Part shown: positions 12,253 to 23,860 of the stretch, piece after piece
How the letters are laid out: each line of letters starts with the position of its first letter
How positions within the stretch are numbered: position 1 is the first letter of the stretch
Source: Rhodeus uyekii
Taxonomy: Eukaryota; Chordata; Actinopteri; Cypriniformes; Acheilognathidae
Assembly: GCA_037043235.1 (NCBI GenBank)
Contig: JAWRVZ010000476.1
Span: 42,501-106,500, forward strand
Direction of reading: 5' to 3'
DNA length: 64,000 nt
Program-made: the position numbers and the translations under genes
The notes under the pieces: generated by a model
The model's input: only the letters and a program-made list of their open reading frames with translations
Told to the model about the DNA's origin: nothing
Databases searched by the model: none

Positions 12253-12568
12253 AATCTGACTCATGGCTCATTTCACAAGCCTTCATGTAAACATTTCAAT
12301 CAATGCAAATTAAATTTCCATCAGACTGATAAAGGCAGTGAAAATGTGAAACAATCAGATCAAAAGCAAAATAGTAAACATCTAAATATTTAAAGTTTGT
12401 CCATCTTCTCGATTGGATTAAAAAATGCACTTGTTCCATGTTTACATTACATATGTCTTGCATTTTATGAACTGGTCATGTATGAGACTAAGTATTTACT
12501 ACATAAATGCTCTAAGCTGTTCTGATCTGTTTGTTATCTGTATTTTTAGACATATTATACAGGCAAAC

Positions 12569-12655
12569 ACGGAAATTATACTTGTGGCATCTCCAGTGAC
12601 CATCTTAATGGCTTTCTCTGGTTCTGAAAGCACAAGTGCTGAGGTTTTGTTCTGA
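12569..12655 (-). other. Conserved block below gene 2 tail
   Basis: Second copy of the block, preceded on the coding strand by CAGTCCTTCAG, a better pyrimidine-rich acceptor than in unit 1. Both strands are open. Confidence 0.35.
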
Positions 12656-12939
12656 AGGACTGAAACTGAAATTCAGAAACTGAATTCCTCATAGTTGAGT
12701 AAACATCTATAGTGGTGAACGGACACGACAACAAAAATATTATTTTGTGTTCCTATTTGCTCTAATGGTAAAACATAAAAAGATCTATGATAGTTCTGAA
12801 ATCGGTAAATAATATGGAATCATGACACTATTTTTGTTTTTTGTGAGCAATGATAATTTCAGTTGATCATTTTCCATTTACTTTCTCCTAATTTTCTAAT
12901 TGATCTTGTTAATAATGTTACTGTGAAATCCGATTAGTC

Positions 12940-13071
12940 TCAAGTCACACTAGGAGACAATTCCTCATTATCTGAAGCCATCAGTGCAGTCTCATGCTCA
13001 TCATAGGACGTCCCATTAGCAGCAGCAGGCAGTTGTTTGTAAGACTTAAAGGACAGTGTGACTTCATTCTC
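12940..13071 (-). CDS. Gene 2 exon 5, 43-residue cytoplasmic tail
   Basis: Enters in phase 0 and reads ENEVTLSFKSYKQL, then PAAANGTSYDEHETALMAS, then DNEELSPSVT and TGA at 12942-12940. It has two tyrosines. YKQL looks like an ITIM core but has Lys at -2, and TSYDEH resembles an ITSM but lacks the +3 aliphatic residue. This is the longest tail in the window and probably the closest to the ancestral one. Confidence 0.7.
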   Translation of the reverse strand, partial: ENEVTLSFKSYKQLPAAANGTSYDEHETALMASDNEELSPSVT

Positions 13072-14260
13072 CTGAAAGAAAGCAACAGATTCACAGAAGG
13101 TTAAACAAATGATCAGGATTTATGATTCAGCTTCACAGTCAGTAAAATGTGTTTATCCCTCTGATGTTTGTGAAGGTAAAGCTCTCAGTTGTTCATTCTG
13201 AGATCAAACAGCACAAGAACAGCGCTTTCTTAAAGTGTAACTTCACTGATTTTCACCTGCTTTCTGTTACATGTAACAGTGGAACATGTAACGTTTTGTG
13301 GGAACGTTTCGTTCTCCATGTTGCCTTGACCAAGAAATTAATCTTGCTTTTGACAGCTTTAGGGCTTTTGTGAAACTACAGATTGTTCTTTTGCATGTTT
13401 GTATCCTTGTCCACGGACAGTCTGATCAGCAGAGGGTTATTAACTCAACAGTTATTGTAAGGATAGGTTTATCCCTGAAAAATCTATTGTACTTTGTCTA
13501 CTCTTTAAACAGTTGGTATAGTTGAACATCTTTCTTACATGTACGTGACTGTGTTTTACTTCAGGCGGAACTGAGAGAACGCCATTTCTTTCAGTTTTCC
13601 CCTCCGTTTGGCCTAAAGCACTGTGTTCATGTTCATCCATTAGAAATGTTGATTACACGCATTCTCTCTATATTTCTGACTCTTTGCAGCCTTTAGCCAC
13701 TGCCTACAATGTGCTGATCCTTCACTGGAAACTGAAAGTAACTCACTCCCGTGAGTCTGCCATGAAGCATTTCCTACTAAGGCAAGGCGGTATATGACTC
13801 GGGTAAGCATATCCATAACAGACTGGTGGACGTGGTCTTGGACGGCAACATGCCCAGTGCATTATGGGTATTGAAGTTTATTTATTTGACAAAAAGGAAG
13901 ACAACAGCCTTTTTTCCCCTTTGTTATCTCTGGCACTTAGTTAAAAATTGCCTTATAGGCAGTTCAGTTTTATTTTATCAATCGTTCAGTACCCCTTTAA
14001 AAAAGTATATTATTATTGGAAAACTTCAGATACACATAACCATCAGATCTCAATCTATTAGAAAGGTTTAGTGTTTTAAAGACAGATTCAGTCACAGTGT
14101 CTCACCTGAGGATTAAAGGGGAGTGGCCAGTTTCCTGTTTGAACAATAACAACAAACTCTTACTTTAGTCATTTAGAATAAAAACACACTTATTTTTTAA
14201 GATTCTTTTTGTACAATAAATCTTATGTTTACATTTTGAAAGATCAGCTCTATGTAATAC
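13072..14260 (-). other. Gene 2 intron 4 (TM to tail)
   Basis: About 1.2 kb, homologous to the same intron in units 3 and 4 (for example AAGGATAGGTTTATCCCTGA). No coding feature or RNA gene seen. Confidence 0.55.
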
Positions 14261-14370
14261 TTGCCATTTTCGTCTTGATTTGTAAATCACAGCAGCAGCC
14301 GCCAGCAGAACAACAGCAGCAGCAACAACAACAACAACTATTATTTCTGCCATAACAGCTGAAGACAAAC
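14261..14370 (-). CDS. Gene 2 exon 4, transmembrane helix
   Basis: 110 nt, phase 1 to phase 0. GLSSAVMAEIIV, then a long Val/Ala/Leu helix, then IYKSRRKWQ. It is 18 nt longer than the gene 1 exon, from extra Ala/Val codons in a GCA/ACA-rich repeat. Confidence 0.75.
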
Positions 14371-14714
14371 CTAAATCTGGAACAGCTGAACACAAACAAT
14401 CATTATTACTAGAGAGTGAATGATAATCAACTCTATCATCACTTCTGACTGACATTTACAATTTTCTATTTTCCTTGTATGGTTTTGATAAATGGTGTTG
14501 TTTCTTTTAGCAATAGTGGCTTTCACAGGAAAATAGACGAATATTATATTTTCTTACGAACAACAATAGACATCAAAATGTTTAAAATCATAGCATGATA
14601 TAAATGCGTCGTTTTGTATGTTCATGTGAAGGATTCACAATGAAAACATTTACTGGGGGGAATTATGTATTTCAAACAAATGGAAAATACACAGAATGAT
14701 GAAATGAAACTTAC

Positions 14715-15035
14715 CAGTGATAGAAACCGTGAAGCTCCTAATGATGCTGAATCTGCTGTTGATGATCTGTAGTTTATATTCTCCTTCATCTGTGATTCTG
14801 GTGTTCATGATGGTCAGAGATCCAGTCTGATGATCCAGCTTCAGTCTGTCTCTGAATCTCTCATCACACTGATCATCTGTACAGATCTTACTCTGATCTC
14901 CAGTGATTTCAGCGATGAGAATCTCATTAAAATACCATATAATTCTCCCTTGTTGATTTGTTTCAACGCCATTTTGAAATATGACTGAATCTCAGTTTGT
15001 CACTTTCATGCCATCTCTATCATCATTGCAAAAAC
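14715..15035 (-). pseudogene. Gene 2 exon 3, Ig D2 with in-frame TGA
   Basis: 321 nt, phase 1-1, acceptor TTTTTCAG, donor GTAAG. The first part (VFCNDDRDGMKVTN then stop) is diverged, while the rest (IIWYFNEILIAEITGDQ through FTVSITG) is fully open and typical of D2. The stop at 14992-14994 is the only lesion I see. Confidence 0.75.
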
Positions 15036-15449
15036 CTGAAAAAATTAAAAGCTCATTATGCACCAAACTAAATTACACAACAAAAAAGTGCTGTGAAAAT
15101 GTATTTCTTTGTTTAGATTTTAGCAAACAGCAGAAGAACATTGAGTTGCACATTCACTCTCCAGACAATCAAATACGAGTCATAATTCATGTTTTACCCC
15201 ATTCTGTGCGATCACACAATGAAGTATTTTCTTACACAAATTCATAATATATACTATGCTTTATGAATATTACATAAATGATTATTTTCAATAATATTTT
15301 TATTTCACTTATATCTCCCAGTTCCACAGACAATGCATAAGTCTAGTCTCAGATTAAAATGCATGTTTGATCTGTTTAAAATGAAAGCAACTTGCACTGA
15401 GATGTCTTTAATTATATCAGTGTTTTTTTTCTCAATATTCAGACCTGTA

Positions 15450-17039
15450 ATTTTTTTAAAGCACTGTAACGAACAAGGCGGGGTCGAGCGGAGTGAGAGA
15501 GTCACAAGAGCGGGTGGTGTGATTGGTAATGAGCGTCATCTTTGAGCCACTGGTCTCGTATCTCATGGAGGAGCGGAGGAATAAATGGAAGAGCGACGAC
15601 AGTGAAGGACGAGAGAGGACCAGGCCTGGAGTTTATGTTGTCTTTTGTGTTTGTGTGGACGGCAGTTGTCTGTGAGGGGCTGGTGCCAGAACTTATATTT
15701 TGAATTTGGTTTATTTCATAATTAAAGTCTGTTAATATTTAATATTATTACAGTGGAGTTCCCTTATCGAGTCATTGTTAACTTGCCAATACTATTATGT
15801 CGACGTTTTTGAAGTGGAACCTCCAAACTCCCTATTTGTCTTAGTATTTTAGATTCTTTAATGTCGATTCATTAATGTCGCCGAAATCTAATATTTCGAG
15901 CATGAAACAGGGACGAAGTCGCCACTTCACATGGTTATTTCGTGACTAATTTGTGTACCTAGTTCACTGCGCATGCGCTGAGTTTGCGTTGCACATGGAT
16001 CGTGGTCCGCTCACGGTTCACTCCCTGTCGTTGATCTCGTCTGAGGGATAACACGCTGTAGCATCCTGCATGTTTTTTGTGATTTTGTGAGCAATCTTTG
16101 TGTTTGCATTGTTGGAGAATATAATTAAAGGTTTGTATTAATAATCGAAGCTAGTTTTATTGTGGTGGTTTTACATAATACAGTGAATGTTTGCTAACAC
16201 CAAAAGGCATGTGTATACATAATTTTTTTTAGATGAATGCCGATCGCTTCATCCAACAAATTGCGGCAACACTGTTGTGTAAAAAGACACCAAAAACACG
16301 AGCATGTGCATTCTCATTTAATAACTCACATCATGTACGTCAATAAATGTTCCTTTTTTGTTCTTGCAAGGGTTGTTGTCTTTGGTGCTCTGACAGCTGA
16401 CAGCGCTTCCACTATCACTCTGACAGGTGCGCTGAGGCTGTCTGACCTGTCATTCATGCATGAAGACGTGATTGGCTGTGCTGCCATTTGGGCAGGCTCT
16501 TCTCATCTGATCAACGCAACACTCTTAAAGGGACGAGCACAGCGGGAGAGATTGCTTTTCTGTTCTGATTCTGACTTGTGTTTGGTTTTTATGGTGTGAA
16601 TTTCGTGCACAAGTACTGTGTACCGAGCCTGAACAGTTATGGATAATTGAAGTCATCCGAACAACATTTGAAATTCGAAATGTGATCTTACACCAAAAAG
16701 TTCATCAATCTATGGGTGCAGGTTATGCTAACAATTTTTTTACACAAAACCCCAAACCCGTTGGCTATTTGAGCGTGCGGATTATCTGCGTCTGCGGGTT
16801 ATTTGTGGGAAAATATATGAAATATGGGTTATCTCGCGAAACTTATCTCAATCCTTTTTTGCAACCCCCGAGGCCGTCAACATAAATTACGAAATACAGT
16901 GGAGTTCGGTTAAGTCTAGTCTTCGCCTGTTCCCGTCTCCTCCTCCCCGAACAAAGAACTGTTACAGACACGTTTATAAAAGCTGCTTAAATGTCCTAAT
17001 TGAACTATTCCTAGACCTAATCCTGGCTTAGTCTAAGAC
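15450..17039. mobile_element. Unclassified repeat-like insertion
   Basis: Absent from the same intron in other units. 15460-15770 looks like an LTR or promoter region (GAGCGGAGTGAG, late AATTAAAG) but I found no target duplication. CAGTGGAGTTC occurs at both about 15770 and 16900. The open frame at 16237-16599 has no recognisable domain. Confidence 0.35.
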
Positions 17040-19852
17040 CTTACTGTGAAACAAATAATAAATAATAATCTTCCTGATCAGTTTGATCTACTTAACATCC
17101 CAGATAGCCTAGAAGAACTTGATGTTGCAACAGAAACTATTAACTCTCTCTTTTCCAGCACTTTAGACACTGTTGCTCCGTTGCGCTTAAAGAAGATTAA
17201 AGAAAATAGTCCAACACCGTGGTACAACGAGCACACCCGGGCCCTCAAGAGAGCAGCCAGAAAAATGGAGCGGAGCTGGAAAAAAACTAAGCTAGAGGTT
17301 TTTCGCATTTCATGGAAAGACAGCTCTATTGCATTCAGAAAAGCCTTAAAATCAGCTAGATCTGCTTACTTTTCCACCCTCTTAGAAGAAAACAAATACA
17401 ACCCTAGGTATTTATTTGAGACAGTGACTAAATTAACAAGAAATAAAGCCTCAACCCCAGATGCTTTAAAACAGCACAGCAGTAATGACTTCATGGACTT
17501 CTTTACTTGCAAAATTCATAATATTAGAGAGAAAATTATAGCCATGCAACGGTCTACTACAATATCACAAAATACAGTAAATTTTAGTGTCCCCGAAGAA
17601 AAATTCCACTCCTTCATTGCTATTGGGGAGGAAGAATTGTCTAAACTCGTTAAATCATCAAAATCAACAACATGTATGCTAGACCCAATACCAACTAAGC
17701 TACTGAAAGAGTTGCTTCCAGAGATCATAGATCCTCTCCTTAATATTATTAATTCATCTTTGTCATTAGGATACGTACCAAAAACCTTTAAGCTGGCCGT
17801 AATTAAACCGCTTATTAAAAAACCACAACTTGATCCTACAGAATTAGTTAATTACAGGCCGATATCGAATCTACCTTTTTTGTCAAAGATTCTAGAAAAG
17901 GCAATATCTTCACAACTATGTTCCTTTCTAGAAAGAAACAGCATCTACGAGGATTTCCAGTCAGGATTTAGACCATATCATAGTACTGAGACTGCTCTTA
18001 TTAGAGTTACTAATGATTTGCTCTTATCATCCGATCGTGGTTGTATCTCTCTGTTAGTGTTACTGGACCTTAGTGCTGCATTTGATACAATTGACCACAA
18101 AATCCTTCTGAATAGACTTGAAAATTATGTTGGCATTAGTGGAGTTGCATTAGCCTGGTTCAAATCATACTTATCTGACCGTTATCAGTTTGTAGCAGTA
18201 AATGAGGAGATGTCATATCGGTCACAAGTTCAGTATGGAGTTCCTCAAGGTTCAGTGTTAGGACCATTGCTTTTCACCCTGTACATGCTTCCTTTGGGTG
18301 CAGTTATTAGGAAGCATGGCATTAGCTTTCATTGTTACGCTGATGATACTCAGCTCTATATTTCTTCTCATCCGGATGAAACAAACAAATTCACTAAATT
18401 AACAGAATGCATAACCGATATAAAAAATTGGATGACTAATAACTTTCTACTGCTTAATTCTGAAAAAACAGAGATTCTAATTATTAGACCAAAAAGTTCA
18501 GCGCGTAATAATCTAGACTACCGCCTAACACTCAATGGCTGTTCTGTCAAGTCTTCGTCGTCAGTTAGAAACCTGGGTGTGCTCTTTGATACCAATCTTT
18601 CATTTGAAAGCCATGTTTCTAGCATCTGTAAAACGGCATTCTTCCATCTTAAAAATATATCTAAATTACGACATATGCTCTCTAAGACAAATGCGGAAAA
18701 GTTAGTTCATGCGTTCATGAGTTCAAGGCTAGATTATTGTAATGCTCTACTAGGTGGTTGCCCTGCACGCTTAATAAACAAATTCCAGCTGGTCCAAAAT
18801 GCAGCAGCTCGAGTTCTTACTAGAACCAGGAAGTATGAGCATATTAGCTCAGTTCTGTCAAACCTGCACTGGCTTCCTATTAATCACCGAATACATTTTA
18901 AAATCTTGCTAATTACTTACAAAGCATTAAATGGTTTAGCTCCCCAGTACTTGAGCGATCTCTTAACACATTATAGTCCTTCACGTCCATTGCGATCCCA
19001 AAATACTGACCAGCTTATAATACCTAGAATATCAAAGTCAACTGCTGGCGGTCGATCCTTTTCCTATTTAGCTCCTAAACTCTGGAACAGTCTTCCTAAT
19101 ACAGTTCGGGAAGCAGACACACTCTGTCAGTTTAAATCTAGACTAAAAACACATCTTTTCAACCTGGCATACACATAACACATTATACATACATTTTAAT
19201 CCAAATCATGTAAAATGATTGTTAGGCTGCATAATTTAGATAAGCCGGAACCGAGAACATTCGCATAACACCTGATGTACTCGATACATCAGAAGAAGAA
19301 TGGCATCTACGCTGATATTGTTCTCTGTTTATTCCGAGGTTACCGTGGTCAGCCGGATCCGGGCCGTATCCAGATCAGATGAAGGACCTGGACACGAGCA
19401 CAGCACTACCCTGAAGTGTCTGCGGAGACCGTGACTCTACTAGACCCTCCCCTGTGACGATCATGAACCCATCTCCAACCGGACCAAATTGGACTTCATA
19501 TTGGACTTGAATTGTTGTCAATATAATAATCATGTACTGTTTGGCTTTGGCCAGAGGAGAACTGGTCCCCCGACTGAGCCTGGTTTCTCCCAAGGTTTTT
19601 CTCCATTCTATTCTTCATTCGTTACGTCACCTGCCGGAGTTTTTTTCCTTGCCGCTGTCGCCTATGGCTTGCTCAGTTGGGGAAACTTAACACTTAAAAT
19701 TCATCAATTGTATTGATTCGCCTGCTCTTTTGGGGCTTCTGTTCAGCCAAACAAACTTTGTTTATATTGTTTTTCCTGTAAAGCTGCTTTGAAACAATCT
19801 ACATTGTAAAAAGCGCTATATAAATAAAGGTGACTTGACTTGACTTGAAACC
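17040..19852 (+). mobile_element. L2-like LINE, 5'-truncated
   Basis: Contains an open reverse-transcriptase ORF, a 3' UTR of about 0.65 kb, and a 3' end AAGCGCTATATAAATAAAGG followed by TGACT/TTGAC repeats. The last 1.3 kb matches the copy at 38.5-39.77 kb closely. The endonuclease part is missing at the 5' side. A short TGAAAC occurs at both borders and may be a target duplication. Confidence 0.85.
17046..19178 (+). CDS. LINE reverse transcriptase (L2-like), 710 aa open frame
   Basis: Copies LINE RNA into DNA at the insertion site. The domain order is visible: the N-terminal part up to about residue 240, RT motifs from about 250 (YRPISNLPFLSKILEK, then LLDLSAAFDTIDH, then YGVPQGSVLGPLLFTLY), the catalytic box CYADDTQLY at about residue 437, and a C-terminal region with a typical LINE end (APKLWNSLP near residue 680). 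The apurinic endonuclease that normally precedes RT is absent, so the element is 5'-truncated and cannot move by itself. It sits in the intron of gene 2 on the opposite strand and is not part of that gene. Its intact 2.1-kb frame suggests recent insertion. Start chosen as the first in-frame Met; the true N terminus was upstream. Confidence 0.9.
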   Translation: MKQIINNNLPDQFDLLNIPDSLEELDVATETINSLFSSTLDTVAPLRLKKIKENSPTPWYNEHTRALKRAARKMERSWKKTKLEVFRISWKDSSIAFRKALKSARSAYFSTLLEENKYNPRYLFETVTKLTRNKASTPDALKQHSSNDFMDFFTCKIHNIREKIIAMQRSTTISQNTVNFSVPEEKFHSFIAIGEEELSKLVKSSKSTTCMLDPIPTKLLKELLPEIIDPLLNIINSSLSLGYVPKTFKLAVIKPLIKKPQLDPTELVNYRPISNLPFLSKILEKAISSQLCSFLERNSIYEDFQSGFRPYHSTETALIRVTNDLLLSSDRGCISLLVLLDLSAAFDTIDHKILLNRLENYVGISGVALAWFKSYLSDRYQFVAVNEEMSYRSQVQYGVPQGSVLGPLLFTLYMLPLGAVIRKHGISFHCYADDTQLYISSHPDETNKFTKLTECITDIKNWMTNNFLLLNSEKTEILIIRPKSSARNNLDYRLTLNGCSVKSSSSVRNLGVLFDTNLSFESHVSSICKTAFFHLKNISKLRHMLSKTNAEKLVHAFMSSRLDYCNALLGGCPARLINKFQLVQNAAARVLTRTRKYEHISSVLSNLHWLPINHRIHFKILLITYKALNGLAPQYLSDLLTHYSPSRPLRSQNTDQLIIPRISKSTAGGRSFSYLAPKLWNSLPNTVREADTLCQFKSRLKTHLFNLAYT

Positions 19853-20169
19853 ACGGCTATGTTTTGGAAAAACCACAGCAAAGAAAACATTTTTACAGTT
19901 GCTCTTGAAGCAACATGACCATTCTTTTTTAGTGTTTGGTTAGTTCAAAGAGATGCAATGATATTACATTCCTACTGTTAAATTACTGCCATACTATATA
20001 CTTTAGTGTCAAGCAGTGTCAATGTTCATCCCATCCTGATTGTACAATTGTTAAATGCAACACTATTTAAAGACCTCTGTTTACTATCTAGAAAAAAATA
20101 AATGCATATGGCTGCTATTAATGATGTGATTTAAATGTACATTAGTTGCTTTTAAATGCATTGACTCAC

Positions 20170-20499
20170 CATATAAAGAAACAATAAAGGTATTTTCAAT
20201 GTCACTGCTGCCGCTGCTGATCTGTAGCTGATAAACTCCTTCATCTGTGTTTCTGGTGTTCATGATGGTCTGAGATCCAGTCTGATGATCCAGCTTCAGT
20301 CTGTCTCTGAATCTCTCAGTTCCTTCATTACACTGAACATCTGTACAGATTTTACTCTGATCTCTATTGATTTGAGCGATGCGAGTGTCATTAAAATACC
20401 ATCTGATTCTGTCTTGTTGTTTTGTTTGAACATCAGTGTTTAGAGTGATTGAATCTCCCTCATTCACTGACACTTTAACTGTATCAAGACCAGAAACAC
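20170..20499 (-). CDS. Gene 2 exon 2, Ig V-like domain D1
   Basis: 330 nt, phase 1-1, no lesion. IRWYFNDTRIAQINRDQSK leads to KICTDVQC and RFRDRLKLDHQTGSQTI; ends FIVSLYG. Closest to the gene 4 D1 (same INRDQ and ISSGS segments). Confidence 0.88.
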
Positions 20500-20966
20500 C
20501 TGAAGAAGAAATCAACAGTTTATTATAAGCCAAACTAAATAAAATGCATGCAAAAAACAAACAGAAGAATCATTGATTGACATTCATTCACTGGACAAAC
20601 ATATTTCGTGTCCCGGATGAACTTTAACAACTCAATTAACATCATGCTTTATAACTGGAAAAAAATGGAAGAAATAAACATCAGAACTCTCTCTTACATA
20701 ATTAGCATCCTCACCTAAGATGCATCAGGCCGAGCAGTTCAACTCACCTTAACCCTCTGATCCCTCTCTCTTCTCTCCCTCACATAAAACTCACTCAAAA
20801 TCCATGCAATGTTAGTTAGTTAGCTATAAGTTACTATACATGTTTGGTGACTTTTTGAAATTACTTGATCTGATTCACACTGTGAACCAAACAACCAAAA
20901 GATGCCAAAGGATAAGATATTTGGCTTGCTTTTTCTTCCCGGGCCTTTCATGTTGTTATAATTTCT

Positions 20967-20982
20967 CCCCCCCCCCCCCCCC
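20967..20982. repeat. Poly-C tract
   Basis: 16 C in a row. Confidence 0.95.
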
Positions 20983-21059
20983 GTTTGGATTTCCCTTCCG
21001 TTACAGAAGACTTCGCCACTACAAGATCCAGCTTGTATCACCCCAAGAATGGTAAAAAA

Positions 21060-21846
21060 GACGACAGATTTTTTAAATTTTATTTTGGCAGCCCTGCGTG
21101 CATGGTAGACGCACAGGGTTGCTGCGCCTGTTCCCACGACGAGCCAACAGCCTGTGCCAGAGCCAGAGCATGCCACGACCCATTAGCCAGCGCCCAGAAC
21201 TTGCAATGACCTGTCAACCGGCACCTGAGGTATTGCTTCCCATCATATCCCACCTTTATCATCTATGTTCTTGTCTTCAGCTGCCAGTCCTCCAGTCCTG
21301 CCTCCGCTGGAGATCATCAGTCCTGCGCCGTCGGTGGATGCATCCTGGGGATTCCTTGATTCCGCCTTGAGCCTTGGATCCCTTCTCTCAACCTCGGCCA
21401 ATTGACCTGTCGGCTTCGCCCTGGCTCCTCCCATCCTCGGCTTCACCCGTGACCCTCTACCTGGTAACTCCACCGGGTTCCTTCGTCCTAACGGCTCCTC
21501 CTCTTTCAGTCATCACTCCACCTTCACCATGTACTTACGGCACCTCCGCTACACTCAGTCCCTCCTCCCTTTGGCTGCAGTAGGCTCCTCTGTCCCTGCA
21601 TCGTCACACAGTCCTCGGGCACACTGGCTCCACCTCGGGAGGTCATCACCATGCTTACGCCTCGGTCTCCTGAACCAGCGGCGTCAATCGGGTCCATCGG
21701 CTCTTCAGCCTTGCCTGACCCAGCCTGGTCCATTTCCCCAGCACAACCCTGGAACCTTGCACCTTGGGCACCGCAATGGTGGTCCGAGGCATCACTCGGT
21801 TCCTCACTCCAGGAGTGCTTCCCCCCTCTGGCCACCGGAGGGAGCT

Positions 21847-21889
<43 letters not shown>

Positions 21890-22256
21890 CAATTCCCATG
21901 ATGCAGTTCATTGGACTGATTACGGCACCAGCTGTACAGCATTACATGAACTATAAAAGACTAACATGCATGCACACACATCGCAAAGTCTTGTTTTTGA
22001 ATTGCAAACATTCTGAGCATTTATTCCTGTGCCTGATCACCTGTTACTGTTTCTGCTGTTTACCCATCATTGATTCTGTCTGCCCAGCCTGACCTTTGCC
22101 TGGAATATTGTTGTTGAATGTTATCTGCCTGTGTTGACTTCCCCGCCTGGATTATCATTTATGTATGCTCTCTGTCTGTCCTGACCATCTGCCTGTACGA
22201 CCATTCTTATTAAAGACACGCATTTGGATTTCTGCCTGTGAGTCCCTTCCGTTACA
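21060..22256 (+). mobile_element. LTR-element 3' remnant with degenerate LTR
   Basis: The last 450 bp resemble the solo LTR at 2059-2548 (ACAATTCCCATGATGCA, TGCCTGGAAT, CTTATTAAAGAC, end CCGTTACA). The preceding GC-rich, proline-codon-rich stretch (21.24-21.8 kb) looks like the internal 3' part. Several overlapping open frames exist here on both strands, but none is a clear protein. Confidence 0.55.
21848..21887. repeat. (AC)n microsatellite
   Basis: 20 perfect units, inside the degenerate LTR. Confidence 0.95.
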
Positions 22257-22479
22257 CATGCAAATTACCTTCTTTTCTTGTTAATTAAAATTTTCCATTG
22301 TCAACTCATCTTTCCATTTGAAAGGTTTCTGTCCTGGTCTGGGTATTTAAAGAAATGTTTCAAGAGTCTCAGTGTGATTTGTAGTCAGATCAGCCCGTAA
22401 TAATGAGCGTCTTTCAGAAACATGTGCATTTATAGCATTTTTTTGCTACAATCAGTACAATCAATAATCACTTAACCAG

Positions 22480-22860
22480 ATGAATTATAAACTATATTTC
22501 TCCATTCGTTTGTACAGAACAAATAATGCTGAATCTGTTGATAATACATAAACACTTAAAACACGTACAAACAACCTGCATAAGCATTTTACAATGACCT
22601 TCATCTTCTGCTAATGAGACAGCATGACTCATTATTACTCTCGAGCGGATTTATGACTCGTATACTTGATCACTTATTATATATGTAGATGTATAATGAA
22701 GAATATGAAACTCGCTTTTGTCCAATGGACGCACACAGTTAGTAATCTAAACACAAACGCTACAAGACTTCTGGAACAGTCTTTTGGGGAGCACAGCTGT
22801 TTATGGCATGCGCACTCCATCTTATCCGTGAAAGACCAGTAGATGGAGACTTTGCGACTC
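22480..22860. repeat. Block shared with 54000-54380
   Basis: Nearly the same sequence in the introns of genes 2 and 4, absent from genes 1, 3 and 5. Includes CAATGGACGCACACAGTTAG. Open on both strands for about 60-70 codons in each copy. Not recognised. Confidence 0.6.
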
Positions 22861-23714
22861 CAACTCAATGTTCTATTGGATGCTTGGATATTAATTGCAT
22901 AGTTTTATGCCTAAAACTATGCCATTAAAGTTGAAAACTTAAGAGACTCGGGGAGAGACTCTGGATAAAATATTTTGCTCTGATCTACTTCCACCTGACC
23001 ACTTGCTTTCTCCAACATTTGTCTGTATTACATACAGGCAATTGCATCTTCCTTTACTATCTGTTTTACACTGTTGTCAAAGTCTTTTACTTGTTGGCTT
23101 TTTAATTATAGCTCTAACAGATATCTACATATCTCTTCTAGTTTGTCTGCTGCTTCGTCTCCTTTCACCCCCACATGAAATGCAACCCACACCAATATGA
23201 ATCCTCTTTTGCTGACGCATTTATAACCCTTGCAGAAATTACTGAGTCATGTCTAGTTTGACTGATGTGCTTTAAAGCACATAAGAGTATGAACACACAA
23301 ACACACCCGTTTATTCCTGCCTTGTTTCTCTTAGAAGAACATGCTTGACCTACATATTCACTTATTCAAACATGTAGAGGATTTTTGCAAACTGATGAAC
23401 ATCAAACCACATCCTGCTGTTCTCATATCCAGACATAACTCTTGATGAACTTGCACAATATTATTGAAGCAAATATGAGGGATCATAAAACAATTAATTT
23501 TATTATTGTGTACATTCTTTGGTTTATGCATGAGATTTTAACAAATAAATGTCTTGCAATGGTTAAATAAAACCAAACACTGCAAAATCAAAATGATAAA
23601 CACATTTCTGTCCAATAAAAAATGATTAGAGACAAAACAACAGTCACTTTTGGTTTTTATCATCAGCCAGAAGAGAGTATAATTCTAATCAGAATATAAA
23701 GCTGAATGTCTTAC

Positions 23715-23766
23715 CATAGTGGAGTAAAGAATAGAGCAATAAGAGAAAATGAATGAGGCGCTTCAT
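23715..23766 (-). CDS. Gene 2 exon 1, signal peptide (type b leader)
   Basis: ATG at 23766-23764, encodes MKRLIHFLLLLYSLLHY plus the first base of a Gly codon, donor GTAAG. Intact and very close to the gene 1 leader. Confidence 0.8.
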
Positions 23767-23860
23767 CTTCAACACTTTGTCTTCATCAATGTGAAAGTAA
23801 CATTGCGTGCTGCGGTTTCGTAACGATCTTTCTTTCATCCGCATTAAAAATGACTTTGAG

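Larger units (their letters stand above)
10808..12939. other. Intergenic region between gene 1 leader and gene 2 tail
   Basis: Holds the gene 1 promoter, an old L2 fragment, a SINE, and host sequence repeated below the other genes (11450-11780 and 12250-12660). No other gene seen. Confidence 0.55.
15036..20169 (-). other. Gene 2 intron 2 (D1 to D2), enlarged by mobile DNA
   Basis: 5.1 kb against about 0.4-1.3 kb for the same intron in the other genes. Contains a GC-richer stretch of element-like sequence at 15450-17040 that I cannot classify, and the L2-like LINE at 17.04-19.85 kb. Confidence 0.6.
20500..23714 (-). other. Gene 2 intron 1
   Basis: Contains host intron shared with other units, a C tract, an LTR-element remnant (21.0-22.26 kb) and an unexplained block shared with unit 4 (22.5-22.86 kb). 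No type a leader could be found here. Confidence 0.55.
12940..23766 (-). pseudogene. Receptor gene 2: leader, D1, D2 with in-frame stop, TM, longest tail
   Basis: Exons: 23715-23766, 20170-20499, 14715-15035, 14261-14370, 12940-13071 (945 nt, in frame as a whole). D1 is intact (GVSGLDTVKVSVNEGDSITL onward, sequon NDT). D2 keeps its splice sites and length but has TGA at 14994-14992, fourteen codons into the exon, where the family has the Gly of the EGDS/EGES turn. Full splicing would give a 141-aa protein with one Ig domain and no membrane anchor. Skipping D2 keeps the frame, because both of its borders are phase 1, and would give a 207-aa one-domain receptor with the 43-residue tail. It is therefore either a pseudogene, a secreted form or a one-domain receptor. 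The D1-D2 intron is swollen by an L2-like LINE (17.0-19.85 kb). Confidence 0.65.

Noticed and set aside
12998..13060. ITIM or ITSM in the gene 2 tail
   Set aside because: KSYKQL has Lys at the -2 position and TSYDEH lacks an aliphatic residue at +3; neither meets the consensus.
15460..15770. Solo LTR
   Set aside because: It has LTR-like content, but I found no matching target duplication at TG/CA borders, so it stays unclassified.
21098..22092. Several overlapping open frames on both strands at 21.1-22.1 kb
   Set aside because: Caused by GC-rich, Pro/Ser-codon-rich LTR-element sequence; they overlap each other and contain a simple repeat, with no recognisable domain.
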